In this document: in pieces, positions 1 through 8,027 of the stretch
Numbering within the stretch: the stretch's first letter is position 1
How the letters are laid out: each line of letters begins with the position of its first letter
From: an uncultured Methanobacteriaceae archaeon
Lineage (GTDB): Archaea; Methanobacteriota; Methanobacteria; Methanobacteriales; Methanobacteriaceae
Reading direction: 5' to 3'
DNA: 45,171 bases
NCBI GenBank assembly: GCA_947259185.1
Contig: CAMYKT010000015.1
Location: 1-45,171, forward strand
Notes under the pieces: model-generated
The model's database searches: none
Seen by the model: the letters and a program-made list of their open reading frames with translations, nothing else
Told to the model about the DNA's origin: nothing
Made by a program: the position numbers and the translations under genes

Positions 1-402
1 TATTTCAAATGCAGTTTTATTGAGTATGTGTCTCCTGAAAACTCCACAAGGTATGCAAGCACTCTTAAAACAGGAATAAACCTCATCCAGTGAAAATCCC
101 ATTTCAGTTTTTAATGACTTTTTGATTAACTCTATCCCTAATGATTTAGCATTGGATTTAGCAGATTCCATACCCTGTTTTCTATATCCTTTAATCCCTT
201 CATCCACCGCAATGGCCACCATATCAAATCGCATTTCTTTTTGGAAATTCTTCAAGATATGTAAGGTTAAAATACTGTCTTTTCCACCAGAAAGAGCGAT
301 TGCAATTTTATCCCCCTGTTCAATCAGTTTATAGTCTTTTATTAACTTTTCAGCCCTATTTTTAATCATTAGATTGAATTTTTCCTGGTTCAGGGGTTCC
401 AT
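1..402 (-). CDS. PP-loop ATPase of the NcsA/TtuA/CTU1 tRNA-thiolation type, C-terminus cut by window edge
   Basis: This frame was read by hand on the minus strand; it opens with ATG at 402 and is still open at base 1, giving 134 residues of a protein normally near 300. The PP-loop SGGKDS sits at about residues 39-44 and marks an N-type ATP pyrophosphatase that adenylates its substrate. Further on, the motif SACIPCGVFRRHILNK carries the paired cysteines and RR-LN signature of the TtuA/NcsA/Ncs6 group, which put sulfur on tRNA uridine or thymine. The usual N-terminal CxxC zinc ribbon is absent, so this may be a paralogue rather than NcsA itself. It is divergent from the gene at 441, with a 38-base gap that leaves no room for a leader. 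The family is clear; the exact tRNA target is not. Confidence 0.85.
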   Translation of the reverse strand, partial: MEPLNQEKFNLMIKNRAEKLIKDYKLIEQGDKIAIALSGGKDSILTLHILKNFQKEMRFDMVAIAVDEGIKGYRKQGMESAKSNAKSLGIELIKKSLKTEMGFSLDEVYSCFKSACIPCGVFRRHILNKTAFEI

Positions 403-440
403 GAAAAAGATATATAATTTAAAGTACATATATAATTATC
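403..440. promoter_or_regulatory. Compact divergent promoter, probably two leaderless transcripts
   Basis: The 38-base gap between the two ATGs holds two TATA-like boxes. TATATAAT at 411-418 lies about 26 bases before the plus ATG at 441. The minus-strand box within 427-437 lies about 30 bases before the minus ATG at 402. Neither gene has a Shine-Dalgarno sequence, so both transcripts probably start at or next to the start codon. This is inferred from archaeal TATA spacing. Confidence 0.6.
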
Positions 441-743
441 ATGATAACTGCTGAATTAACCGTAATCCCTGTTGGAACTTCCAGCACAAGTTTGAGTAAT
501 TATGTAGCTGCTGCAGTACTGGCTTTAGATAAAACAGGGATAAAGTATAAAATTTCAGGTATGGGAACCCAAATAGAATCAGAAAATATGGAAGATCTCT
601 TTAAAGCCATAGCAAGTGCTCATGAAGCTGTAATAAAAGAAGGTGCAAATCGGGTATCTACCAGTATTAAGATAGATGATAGGAGAGATACCAATCGTGG
701 GCTGTCTGATAAAGTAGCATCAGTTAAAAAAAAGCTTGAGTGA
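441..743 (+). CDS. MTH1187-family thiamine-binding-like protein (UPF0045/DUF77)
   Basis: This is a complete 100-residue protein of the small ferredoxin-like-fold UPF0045 family, whose prototype is MTH1187. It begins MITAELTVIPVG and keeps the family's alternating pattern, with a central SGMGTQIE and a later VSTSIKIDDRRD. Members form tetramers and bind a small ligand; bacterial YkoF relatives bind thiamine or hydroxymethylpyrimidine. The role in methanogens is not established. The start is the first in-frame ATG, has no ribosome binding site, and fits a leaderless message from the shared divergent promoter. The following 260 bases to the next gene are AT-rich with T runs, and nothing else was recognised there. 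Confidence 0.9.
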   Translation: MITAELTVIPVGTSSTSLSNYVAAAVLALDKTGIKYKISGMGTQIESENMEDLFKAIASAHEAVIKEGANRVSTSIKIDDRRDTNRGLSDKVASVKKKLE

Positions 744-1004
744 TTTTATCCGGGATTTCATGGAGAATATAAAGCCTATTTATAATTTTTTTAGATGAGA
801 TTATAATTGAAAGATCATTTCTTACATTGGCTAACTTAATGTTATTTTGATTTAAGTCAGGTTAGTATATTAATTCTTAAAAAAAAGCCTTTAAAGTTAG
901 TTTAATTGGGCATTTAATCCCATAAATGTATTTATTTTTTTTAAAAAAAGATTATTGAAGAATTTAATATATTGATGGCCATTTCCGTGCTTGAAATATA
1001 AAAA

Positions 1005-2099
1005 TTATTGGAAGTTGTTGCTGGTGTCTTCCAATGCCTGTACTATTACTTCCAAATCTTCTACCTTTAATTGAGGATGAACCGGGATAGAAATAACTTT
1101 TTTAGCAGCTTTTTCAGCTTCCGGGCACTTGTCTTTAAATCCTAATTTTTGATACAATTCCTGGTGGTATATGGCTTTAGGATAGTGAATACCGGTACCT
1201 ACCCCCTGTTCATTGAGGAATTTTATGCAATCATCTCTTAGGTTGGCATCCACCTGAATGGTATACTGGTGGAATACGTGTTTAACATCGTCCTGAATAT
1301 AAGGAGCAGCGATTCCATCCAGTTCATTGATATGTTCCGTTAAATAATTTGCATTTTCTATTCTTTTCTGGTTGAAGCCCTCCAGGCGCTTTAACTGAAC
1401 CAGGCCAATGGCCGCTGCAATATCAGTCATACGGAAATTATAACCCAAAACCACATGATTATATCTCTCTTTTTCTCCATGGGCCCTTAATATACGGGCT
1501 TTTTCTGCAAATTCGGAGTTATCAGTGGTTATGATTCCTCCCTCGCTGGTGGTCATATTTTTGGTAGGGTAAAAGCTGAATCCTGCCATGTCACCTAATG
1601 ATCCCACTTTTTTTCCATGATAAACAGCTCCATGGGCTTGAGCTGCATCTTCAATTACATATAAACCATGATCATCAGCTATTTTCTGGATAGGTTCCAT
1701 GTCAGCAGGTTGTCCATACAGGTGAACCGGCATGATAGCCCTGGTTTTAGGAGTTATGGCTTCTTCTATTTTTTCCGGGTTTAAATTATAAGTATCAGGA
1801 TCAATATCCGCGAATACTGGTTTTGCTCCAGTATAGAGAACCACATTACCGGTAGCAGCAAAACTAAAGGGTGTGGTAATAACTTCATCACCAGTACCAA
1901 TCCCTGCTGCAAGTAAAGTAAGATGAAGTGCAGTGGTTCCAGAGCTGGTGGCTATGGCATGACTGGTATTTGCATATTCAGCAAACTTTTCTTCAAATTC
2001 AGCCACTTTAGGGCCCTGGGCAATGAATCCAGATTTTAAGACTTTTACTACTTCTTGAATTTCTTCATCTTCTATAAAGGGATTGGCAATGGGAATCAT
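1005..2099 (-). CDS. DegT/DnrJ/EryC1/StrS family PLP-dependent sugar aminotransferase
   Basis: The product is a 364-residue fold-type I aminotransferase that typically moves an amino group from glutamate to a nucleotide-linked keto-sugar, as in perosamine-type sugar or cell-surface polysaccharide synthesis. SSGTTALHL (about 52-60) binds cofactor phosphate, EDAAQAHGA (about 150) holds the pyridine-binding Asp, and FYPTKNMTT places the Schiff-base lysine at K180. The reading frame extends six codons upstream, but the ATG at 2099 has a GGTG ribosome binding site five bases ahead and gives the usual MIPIANP start. It stands alone between an intergenic hairpin and the thiamine-binding-like gene. 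No sugar genes are nearby, so the substrate cannot be named. Confidence 0.88.
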   Translation of the reverse strand: MIPIANPFIEDEEIQEVVKVLKSGFIAQGPKVAEFEEKFAEYANTSHAIATSSGTTALHLTLLAAGIGTGDEVITTPFSFAATGNVVLYTGAKPVFADIDPDTYNLNPEKIEEAITPKTRAIMPVHLYGQPADMEPIQKIADDHGLYVIEDAAQAHGAVYHGKKVGSLGDMAGFSFYPTKNMTTSEGGIITTDNSEFAEKARILRAHGEKERYNHVVLGYNFRMTDIAAAIGLVQLKRLEGFNQKRIENANYLTEHINELDGIAAPYIQDDVKHVFHQYTIQVDANLRDDCIKFLNEQGVGTGIHYPKAIYHQELYQKLGFKDKCPEAEKAAKKVISIPVHPQLKVEDLEVIVQALEDTSNNFQ

Positions 2100-2217
2100 A
2101 TCTACACCTGTAAACACTAATTTAAAAATATTATTTGTTGAATTTTTAAGATACCTAAATTCTTATTTCCAACAGCATAATTACATAATTGATTTTATAT
2201 TTGATATTTAATAAATC

Positions 2218-2245
2218 CAGATTAATATCAGAAATCATTAATCTG
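2218..2245. other. Intergenic perfect hairpin/palindrome
   Basis: CAGATTAAT at 2218-2226 and ATTAATCTG at 2237-2245 form a perfect nine-base inverted repeat with a ten-base loop. A T-rich run follows on the plus strand. It lies between two minus-strand genes, the CPBP protease and the DegT aminotransferase. It could be a 3' structure of the first transcript or an operator for the second; the sequence does not decide. Confidence 0.5.
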
Positions 2246-2292
2246 ATTATTTTTTTGTATATAAAAAATATTCTAAAAATTTATTAAAAAAA

Positions 2293-3198
2293 TTAATTAA
2301 ATACAGCCATTAAATCCTCTTTTCTATTTCTAAATAGAATCACCAGGAGTAGTATGGAAGCTGCTATCAAAATTAAAGGAGAAGCATAGGGATTAATGGG
2401 AGTGGTAATTAATGAAGGTAATTCACCCAGTCCTCCCTGAGGGGAAGAATGGATTACACTCACATATAGATTGTTGATTATGTGCACCCCGATAGCCATT
2501 TCAATGCCGTTATCTGCCAGGGTAATTATTCCCAGCACCAGCCCCACAATGAAAGTAGATAGAGTAATAGATGCGCTGAGCAATATTGTTTCCCCATTCA
2601 ACCAGTGCATGGCTGCAAAAATGATTGAGCTAATTAAAAGTACATTTACTGGTTTTTTTAATTTTAATGCCAGTCCCTGCATTAAGTATCCTCTAAAAAA
2701 TATTTCTTCAAATGAAGCCTGTATAGGGAAGGCAACTAAGCTTAAAAGTGCCAGAATCCAGAAACGGGAAGGGTCAAAAGAAATTTGAAAACTGGAAGGA
2801 TCAATTAAAAAAGATATGAAATCCAGCAGTATTATGATTAATAGCCAGGCCCCCGCCCCAATACCTATCTTTTTCCAGTCAGTCCGGTTTTTCACATTGA
2901 TGAGAGACTGGAATGTCCTATGATGAATGAACTTTATACTGATATACATGAAAATAAAGGCCAGGCCAAAGCTAATTAGTGCCAGGAAGATTAAAAATAA
3001 AGGACTTTCTATAATTAAATTCATGTTGGCTAAATTTAAGGTTTGGGAAGAAGAAAATAATATAATCAATATAATGAAACCTGCAATCAACCCGGCTAAA
3101 AAGCTTGATGCCCCCCAGGTAAGTATTATGGTTGAAAAATAAGTCCACCATTTATTTTTCCCGGTTTTTCCATTATCCAAAAATGGTATCTCTGACAT
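2293..3198 (-). CDS. CPBP (CAAX protease/bacteriocin-processing) family intramembrane metalloprotease
   Basis: This is a 301-residue integral membrane protein with about seven or eight hydrophobic segments and the three CPBP (Rce1-type) active-site motifs in order. These are EExxxR in FEEIFFRGYLMQ near residue 165, FxxxH in FAAMHW near 195, and HxxxN in HIINNLY near 240. Glutamate and histidines coordinate the catalytic metal within the membrane. Archaeal members have few known substrates; roles in processing prenylated or small secreted peptides are suggested for the family. The start at 3198 has a good GGAGG ribosome binding site four bases upstream. It appears monocistronic and divergent from trm1. 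Confidence 0.88.
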   Translation of the reverse strand: MSEIPFLDNGKTGKNKWWTYFSTIILTWGASSFLAGLIAGFIILIILFSSSQTLNLANMNLIIESPLFLIFLALISFGLAFIFMYISIKFIHHRTFQSLINVKNRTDWKKIGIGAGAWLLIIILLDFISFLIDPSSFQISFDPSRFWILALLSLVAFPIQASFEEIFFRGYLMQGLALKLKKPVNVLLISSIIFAAMHWLNGETILLSASITLSTFIVGLVLGIITLADNGIEMAIGVHIINNLYVSVIHSSPQGGLGELPSLITTPINPYASPLILIAASILLLVILFRNRKEDLMAVFN

Positions 3199-3345
3199 TT
3201 TTCCTCCGATTTAGATTGTTTTTTTTATTATTAGGCCTAAAATGTTTATTATATTAATCAGGCAAAATGATATTTGTTTACAGAAGTTACTTAACTGGAT
3301 ATACTATAAATTTTTTTATATCATAATTTTAACGCTGGTGGTAAA

Positions 3346-4512
3346 ATGAAAGAAATAGAAATTGAAGAAGGGCAGATTAAAATAATCATACCGACTTTTG
3401 AAAAGGTATCTGCCCGGGCACCGGTATTTTACAATCCAGTAATGGAACTAAACAGAGATATTTCCGTATTGGCCCTGCAACAGTTCCGAAAAGAGAGGGA
3501 TGCAGATATTAAACTGTGTGACGCCTTTGGAGGAAGTGGTATTAGGGGAATCAGATACTCACAGGAAGTAGATGGTGTATCAGAAGTTTTGGTTAATGAT
3601 ATTAGTTCCCTGGCCCTGGAATTTGCCGAAAAAAATCGCCAGTTGAATGGCGTGGACAATATGGAATTAAGTCATGACGATGCTAATCTTGTTATGAGAA
3701 ATAATCGAGGTAAGTTTGATGTCATAGATATTGATCCTTTTGGAACACCTTCCTACTTTATAGAATCTGCAGCCAATTCACTTAAAGCCGATTCAATGCT
3801 TTGTGTGACTGCCACTGATACTTCTGCATTATGTGGAACCTACAAAGAGCCTTGTATTCGTAAATATAATTCTTTGCCCCTGAAAACTGAATACTGCCAT
3901 GAAAATGGTATACGTATCCTGATAAGTTTTGTGGCCCGGACTTTTGCCAAGTATAAAAAAATGGTGGATGTGAAGTTGTCCCACTCCAGTGAGCATTATA
4001 TGAGGATTTACTTTAAAATAGATAAAGGAGCCGCTAAAACTGATAAGTCACTGGAAAATTTGGGATTTATAATTCATTGCAGGAAGTGCCTTTTTAGAGA
4101 TTCGGTGCCCGGTATAGCGCCCAGCCTTCTGGAAGAATGCCCCCTATGTGGGGAAAAATTATTAAGAGGAGGTCCTATGTGGCTGGGTAAAATACAGGAC
4201 CATTCCTTTATAAATTCCATGCTGGAAATGATATCAGAAAAAAGTCTAAACCAGGAAAAAAAAGTGATAAAACTCCTTAATCTTTGTATGGAAGAGTATG
4301 ATGCGCCGCCTGGTTTTTATGACCTTCATGTAATTACTAAAAAACTTAAAATCAGCTCGCCTCCATTAATGGATGTTTTAAATGATTTAAAACGTGAAGG
4401 GTACAGTGCATATCGCACCCATTACCGGCCTACAGGAATTAAAACCGATGCCCCTCTTAGTAAGATAGAAAAAATAGTTCTGAGTTTGAATAAGAGACAA
4501 TTCATGAGTTAA
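3346..4512 (+). CDS. trm1: tRNA (guanine(26)-N2)-dimethyltransferase
   Basis: This 388-residue protein matches archaeal Trm1, which uses S-adenosylmethionine to make N2,N2-dimethylguanosine at position 26 of many tRNAs. Residues 59-68, DAFGGSGIRG, are the SAM-binding loop, and DPFG at 130-133 is the catalytic motif typical of N2-guanine methylases. A C-terminal CxxC pair (HCRKC and CPLCG, about residues 245-270) forms the zinc site seen in archaeal Trm1. The tail has the winged-helix-like end characteristic of the family. The ATG at 3346 follows a GGTGG ribosome binding site, and an AT-rich TATA-like stretch lies near 3303-3320. Length and motif order are normal. Confidence 0.95.
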   Translation: MKEIEIEEGQIKIIIPTFEKVSARAPVFYNPVMELNRDISVLALQQFRKERDADIKLCDAFGGSGIRGIRYSQEVDGVSEVLVNDISSLALEFAEKNRQLNGVDNMELSHDDANLVMRNNRGKFDVIDIDPFGTPSYFIESAANSLKADSMLCVTATDTSALCGTYKEPCIRKYNSLPLKTEYCHENGIRILISFVARTFAKYKKMVDVKLSHSSEHYMRIYFKIDKGAAKTDKSLENLGFIIHCRKCLFRDSVPGIAPSLLEECPLCGEKLLRGGPMWLGKIQDHSFINSMLEMISEKSLNQEKKVIKLLNLCMEEYDAPPGFYDLHVITKKLKISSPPLMDVLNDLKREGYSAYRTHYRPTGIKTDAPLSKIEKIVLSLNKRQFMS

Positions 4513-4720
4513 TATAGAAATAAAAGCATCATTTCCAGTTAAAATAAAATGAAATTAATGCTCCTCATAAATTATTCAAAAAAATAATTAATTTTATAAA
4601 AATAATATTATTTTAAAAGGCCCTTAGCCATTTTTAATAGCCATTCCATGAATTTATTAATAAGAATGAACATAAAAATCAGTGGCTAAAGCCAATATAT
4701 AAAAAAGTTGAGGTGAAATA

Positions 4721-5386
4721 ATGGATATTGGAGAAATCTATTCAGATGCTATTCAATACCCTTCTTCGGACTGGAAAAAAGTCATAATATTGGGACTTCT
4801 AACAATAATAAGTTTTTTAATTGTTCCAATTTTTCTAGCCATGGGATACATTTTTAGAGCACTCAAAGCTTCTATAGCAGGCTCTGAAGAACTTCCTGAA
4901 TTCGATGAATGGGGAGATATGCTTGTTGACGGGCTAAAAGTATTTGTAGTACAGTTTGTTTACTTTTTGATTCCAGCAATAATAATGTTTATAGGTATAG
5001 GTGGATCAATTTTTGCTATGACTCCCACAGGAGACCCCACAGCATTTTTCGCACTTTTTGGTGTTACTACTCTAATTGCTGCAATAGCAGGTATTATCTT
5101 AGGACTTGTAGCAACTATAGCTCTGGCAAATATGGCCTATTATGATAGTGATCTTGGAGCTGCCTTCCGTTTTAGTGAAATACTGGAAATAATTTCTCAG
5201 ATTGGATGGGTGGACTATATATTATGGTACATTGTCTTAGTAGTGGTAGGTGCAGTAGGTGGATTCATTGCCAGTATATTAAATTTTATACCAATTTTAG
5301 GTACCATAGTAGCAGTATTAGTAGTTTATCCTTACCTATCTCTGGTTTACAGTAGAGCACTGGCATTGATATACGCTTTTGAATAA
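4721..5386 (+). CDS. DUF4013 multipass membrane protein
   Basis: The product is a 221-residue hydrophobic protein with about five or six membrane segments. It opens MDIGEIYSDAIQYPSSDWKK, followed by a first membrane span, GYIFRALKAS, and LPEFDEWGDMLVDGLKVFVV. That pattern is characteristic of the DUF4013 family, which is frequent in Methanobacteriales and often present in several copies per genome. No enzymatic motif is visible, and the family's function is unknown. A GAGGTGA ribosome binding site lies directly before the ATG. The gene stands alone, and a T-rich terminator follows. Confidence 0.8.
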   Translation: MDIGEIYSDAIQYPSSDWKKVIILGLLTIISFLIVPIFLAMGYIFRALKASIAGSEELPEFDEWGDMLVDGLKVFVVQFVYFLIPAIIMFIGIGGSIFAMTPTGDPTAFFALFGVTTLIAAIAGIILGLVATIALANMAYYDSDLGAAFRFSEILEIISQIGWVDYILWYIVLVVVGAVGGFIASILNFIPILGTIVAVLVVYPYLSLVYSRALALIYAFE

Positions 5387-5393
5387 TTAAAAA

Positions 5394-5418
5394 AATCTTT
5401 TTTTATTTTTTTATTTTT
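5394..5418 (+). terminator. T-tract terminator after the DUF4013 gene
   Basis: Within 25 bases of the stop codon there are three successive T runs of five to seven bases. Archaeal termination by RNA polymerase and FttA relies on such U-rich ends without needing a hairpin, and none is visible here. Confidence 0.6.
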
Positions 5419-5550
5419 AGTGTCAATTTTATGCCTGATTAATATTTTATAGCATGTGAAAGATTTTTTATTTATTAAGACAATTTTAAACTTATTTTAT
5501 CAATTAAGATTAAATTATCAAGCAAACTAGTATGTTCATTATTACATAGC

Positions 5551-5562
5551 AAGGTGCACCTT
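5551..5562. promoter_or_regulatory. Palindromic operator candidate upstream of the Lrp-type regulator
   Basis: AAGGTGCACCTT is a perfect 12-base palindrome located 71 bases upstream of the regulator's start. It abuts the AT-rich stretch TTTATTAATAAA, which could be the core promoter. Lrp/AsnC proteins commonly bind such dyads near their own promoters. The link to this regulator is inferred from position only. Confidence 0.45.
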
Positions 5563-5632
5563 TATTAATAAACAAACCTAAAAACAATAATATAATTAAA
5601 CAATGTTCATAAATTTATTATTGGTGACCTCT

Positions 5633-6112
5633 ATGGAAATTAAAGAAGACCAGGAACTTATCAAAATAGACCAAGTTGATGAAAAAATAATAAGTTTACT
5701 AAATGAAGACGGTAGAATGTCCTATAGAAAAATATCCCGAGAATTAGATATTTCAGTAGGTACCGTTCACAATAGAGTGGAAAAATTAATGAAAACAGGG
5801 GTCATAAAAAAATTTGCTCCAATAATCGATCATTCTCGTTTAGGTTACAAATTAACCGCCATAATTGGAGTAAGGGTTAAAGGTGGCCTTTTAAAAAATT
5901 GGGAAAACCGTACCGCTTATCATAAAAATGTTCTGGCAGTTTATGATGTTACAGGAGAATATGACGCCTTCCTGATAGCTAAATTTAAGGACACCAATGG
6001 TCTGGATGAATTTGTCAAAGGATTATTAAAAGAACCTGATGTGCAAAGAACCTACACTCAAACTGTTTTAAATGTGGTTAAAGAAGATTTAGGATCTCCT
6101 AAAATGCTTTAG
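5633..6112 (+). CDS. Lrp/AsnC family transcriptional regulator
   Basis: The protein has about 159 residues with the standard two-domain Lrp layout. An N-terminal winged helix-turn-helix (LNEDGRMSYRKISRELDIS followed by VGTVHNRVEKL) is joined to a C-terminal RAM domain (IIGVRVKGG to YDVTGEYDAFLIAKF), which usually binds amino acids and sets the octamer. An earlier in-frame ATG at 5603 exists, but the ATG at 5633 has a GGTGA ribosome binding site five bases upstream and removes a hydrophobic ten-residue extension untypical of the family. Nothing nearby identifies its regulon. The palindrome at 5551-5562 may be its own operator. Confidence 0.9.
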   Translation: MEIKEDQELIKIDQVDEKIISLLNEDGRMSYRKISRELDISVGTVHNRVEKLMKTGVIKKFAPIIDHSRLGYKLTAIIGVRVKGGLLKNWENRTAYHKNVLAVYDVTGEYDAFLIAKFKDTNGLDEFVKGLLKEPDVQRTYTQTVLNVVKEDLGSPKML

Positions 6113-6156
6113 TGTAATTATTCATTATTCCATTAAAAGCCAGCTAAAGGAAAATA

Positions 6157-7051
6157 ATGAAAATCCTTCCACTTGGATTTGAAAGCATGGGGGTGCGTTC
6201 TATGTGCACCTATGTGGAAACTGATCAAAAAATATTAATTGATCCCGGTGCAGCATTAACGCCCTTTAGATTCAAATTGCCTCCTTCTAATGAAGAATTA
6301 ATTGCCCTTAAAAAAACCAGAACCTCCATTAATGAGTGGGCTAGTTTAGCCAACATAATCACCATTAGCCATTACCACCATGATCATTTTACTCCTTTTG
6401 AAGAAAATATTTACCTGGAATCAAAAATAGAAGATGTTAAGACTCTTTACTCTGGAAAAAAAGTTTTTTTAAAAAATCCCCAGCATAATATCAATCAGAA
6501 TCAGAAAAAAAGAGCTAAAAAGTTAATAGAAAATTTGAAAATTCTTCCTGACTGTGAACTAATATATAGTGAAAAGGGATCTAATCCTAAATCTTTTAAA
6601 TCCGGAGAAACTAAGCTCACTTTCCCCTGCACTGCCTCATGGAAAAAAAGGAAGTCCTCTGGGTAATATAGTGGCTGTTAGCATAACTTACAATGGCCAG
6701 AAGATATTGCATGCATCAGATATGCAGGGCCCCATTTCAAAAAATAGCTTTGAATATATTTTAAAGGAATCACCAGATATTTTAATTATAAGTGGGCCAC
6801 CCCACTACTTAAAAGGATATATTTTATCAGAAAAGGATTTTAGTAAATCTCTGCAAAATTTGAAAGAAATAGGAAATCATATACCTCAAATTATAGTTGA
6901 TCATCATCTATTAAGAAATGCGGAGGGTTTGAAGATTATTAAGGCCCTTAATAAAAGTATAAGTGGCATTTTGATGCCTGCATCCCAATTAGTAAATAAA
7001 AAACCTCTTTTATTGGAATCCCGGCGTAAAAAATTATCCCTGAAAAAATAG
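6157..7051 (+). pseudogene. UPF0282 metallo-beta-lactamase-fold protein, split by one frameshift
   Basis: The first frame (6157-6666) gives an intact N-terminal half with the metal motif SHYHHDHFTP near residue 70. The second frame joins at about 6625 and runs to 7051 with HASDMQGP and SGPPHYLKG, the C-terminal signatures of the UPF0282 family. Protein similarity moves from frame 1 (ETKLTF) to frame 2 (PALPHGKKGSPLGN) at the C run 6624-6627. Restoring the usual TFSPALPHG needs two missing bases, while skipping one base gives 297 residues without the serine. Both halves are otherwise clean, so the lesion is recent, an assembly error, or a slip site. The start has an AAAGGA ribosome binding site. 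The family's function is unknown; the MBL fold suggests a hydrolase or nuclease. Confidence 0.8.
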
Positions 7052-7061
7052 AAATATTAAA

Positions 7062-7346
7062 TTATTTCAAATGCTCTTCAAAGTAATTAAAAAGATTTTC
7101 CGGCTCTTTTTCAAATTCTCCATCAAAGAGGAGTATATATTTTTCAGCTGATGCTTCAATATCCTCGGAATTTCCTTCATGTACCAGCCAGGCCAGGGGA
7201 TTCATGGAAACCTTGGTTAAACCAGATTCGGTATAAAATATAGATAACCTAACCAGGGGATGAATTTCACGGTTATTTATCTGAATTTTTTCCAGAATTA
7301 ATTTCTCTTCATGGAAATTAAATCCATTTAAATCGTTTTTTATCAT
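7062..7346 (-). CDS. Small uncharacterised protein coupled to the DUF2953 gene
   Basis: This is a 94-residue soluble acidic protein that I do not recognise. It has no signal peptide, membrane span or cysteine, and looks like a mixed alpha/beta fold with an acidic C-terminal helix. Its ATG overlaps the stop codon of the DUF2953 gene in a TAATG junction, so translation is probably coupled and the two products are likely made together. It is the last gene of the minus-strand group that starts with the GerW-like gene, and it converges on the broken UPF0282 gene with an 11-base gap. That it is a real gene rests on the coupling and on good codon use. Confidence 0.65.
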   Translation of the reverse strand: MIKNDLNGFNFHEEKLILEKIQINNREIHPLVRLSIFYTESGLTKVSMNPLAWLVHEGNSEDIEASAEKYILLFDGEFEKEPENLFNYFEEHLK

Positions 7347-7945
7347 TATTTCATCTTCTTAAGATTCCATAGCAGCGATATAACTGGTTTTTTTGTTAAA
7401 AGCCATAATATTCCCAGGAAAGGCTTTATTAACTGAATTTTAAATTTCAAAAAAGCTTTACCATCTATTCTTTCTTTTGAAAAATCAGGGCGGGCTGAAA
7501 AATCCAGTGCGGGAAATATTGCCAATATAGCCATTGCAGACCAAATATACCCCATGGTAATAGCAGTATCCACCGGGCTGGACCAGCCCAGAATGATATG
7601 TAACTTAAATTTTTCCAGGGAAAATGAATGCCATACCATCTTAAAAAATTTTAAAAAATATTTTCTTGATTGCATAAGGAGTAAAAGAGTTTTGGTGAGA
7701 TCTTCCCGGGAAAATTCAGATTTTTTTTCTTTATCTTCCTCGTCTTTATCTTCTTTTTCATCCTTATCTTTTCCTTTTTCAGGGAATTTTTTAGTTATAA
7801 GGGTGATTTTGAGCCATTTTATCTTAAATGTTCCTTCCATAAGTCCCCCAGTTTTATTCAAATTTAAAGAGATATGGAAGGGGATTATCAGTATTATTAG
7901 CAGGATAAATCCCAAAATAAGTAAAATGGTGGGGATTAATAGCAA
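7346..7945 (-). CDS. DUF2953 membrane-anchored protein (YtfI-like)
   Basis: The product has 199 residues. One N-terminal membrane span (about residues 2-24) is followed by the short beta-rich IKWLKITL motif, a very charged K/D/E linker (about 54-78), and a C-terminal region with the family segment LHIILGWSSPVDTAITMGYIWSAM. This is the DUF2953 pattern found in Bacillus YtfI. The start is TTG at 7945, supported by an AGGTGG ribosome binding site six bases upstream; no ATG is available near the hydrophobic start. It lies 82 bases downstream of a YtfJ/GerW-like gene, the same partnership as in spore-forming Firmicutes. The function is unknown in archaea; membrane attachment of GerW is a reasonable inference. 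Confidence 0.8.
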   Translation of the reverse strand: MLLIPTILLILGFILLIILIIPFHISLNLNKTGGLMEGTFKIKWLKITLITKKFPEKGKDKDEKEDKDEEDKEKKSEFSREDLTKTLLLLMQSRKYFLKFFKMVWHSFSLEKFKLHIILGWSSPVDTAITMGYIWSAMAILAIFPALDFSARPDFSKERIDGKAFLKFKIQLIKPFLGILWLLTKKPVISLLWNLKKMK

Positions 7946-8027
7946 TTATATCCACCTGTCCAGGAGTTTCCTGATTATACATTAATCTAAAAATATAATC
8001 CGAACTCTAATAAATCTTCAAAAAAAT

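Noticed and set aside
122..334. A 70-codon plus-strand frame at the left edge
   Set aside because: It is the complement of the PP-loop ATPase gene, whose SGGKDS and CIPCG motifs are read on the minus strand.
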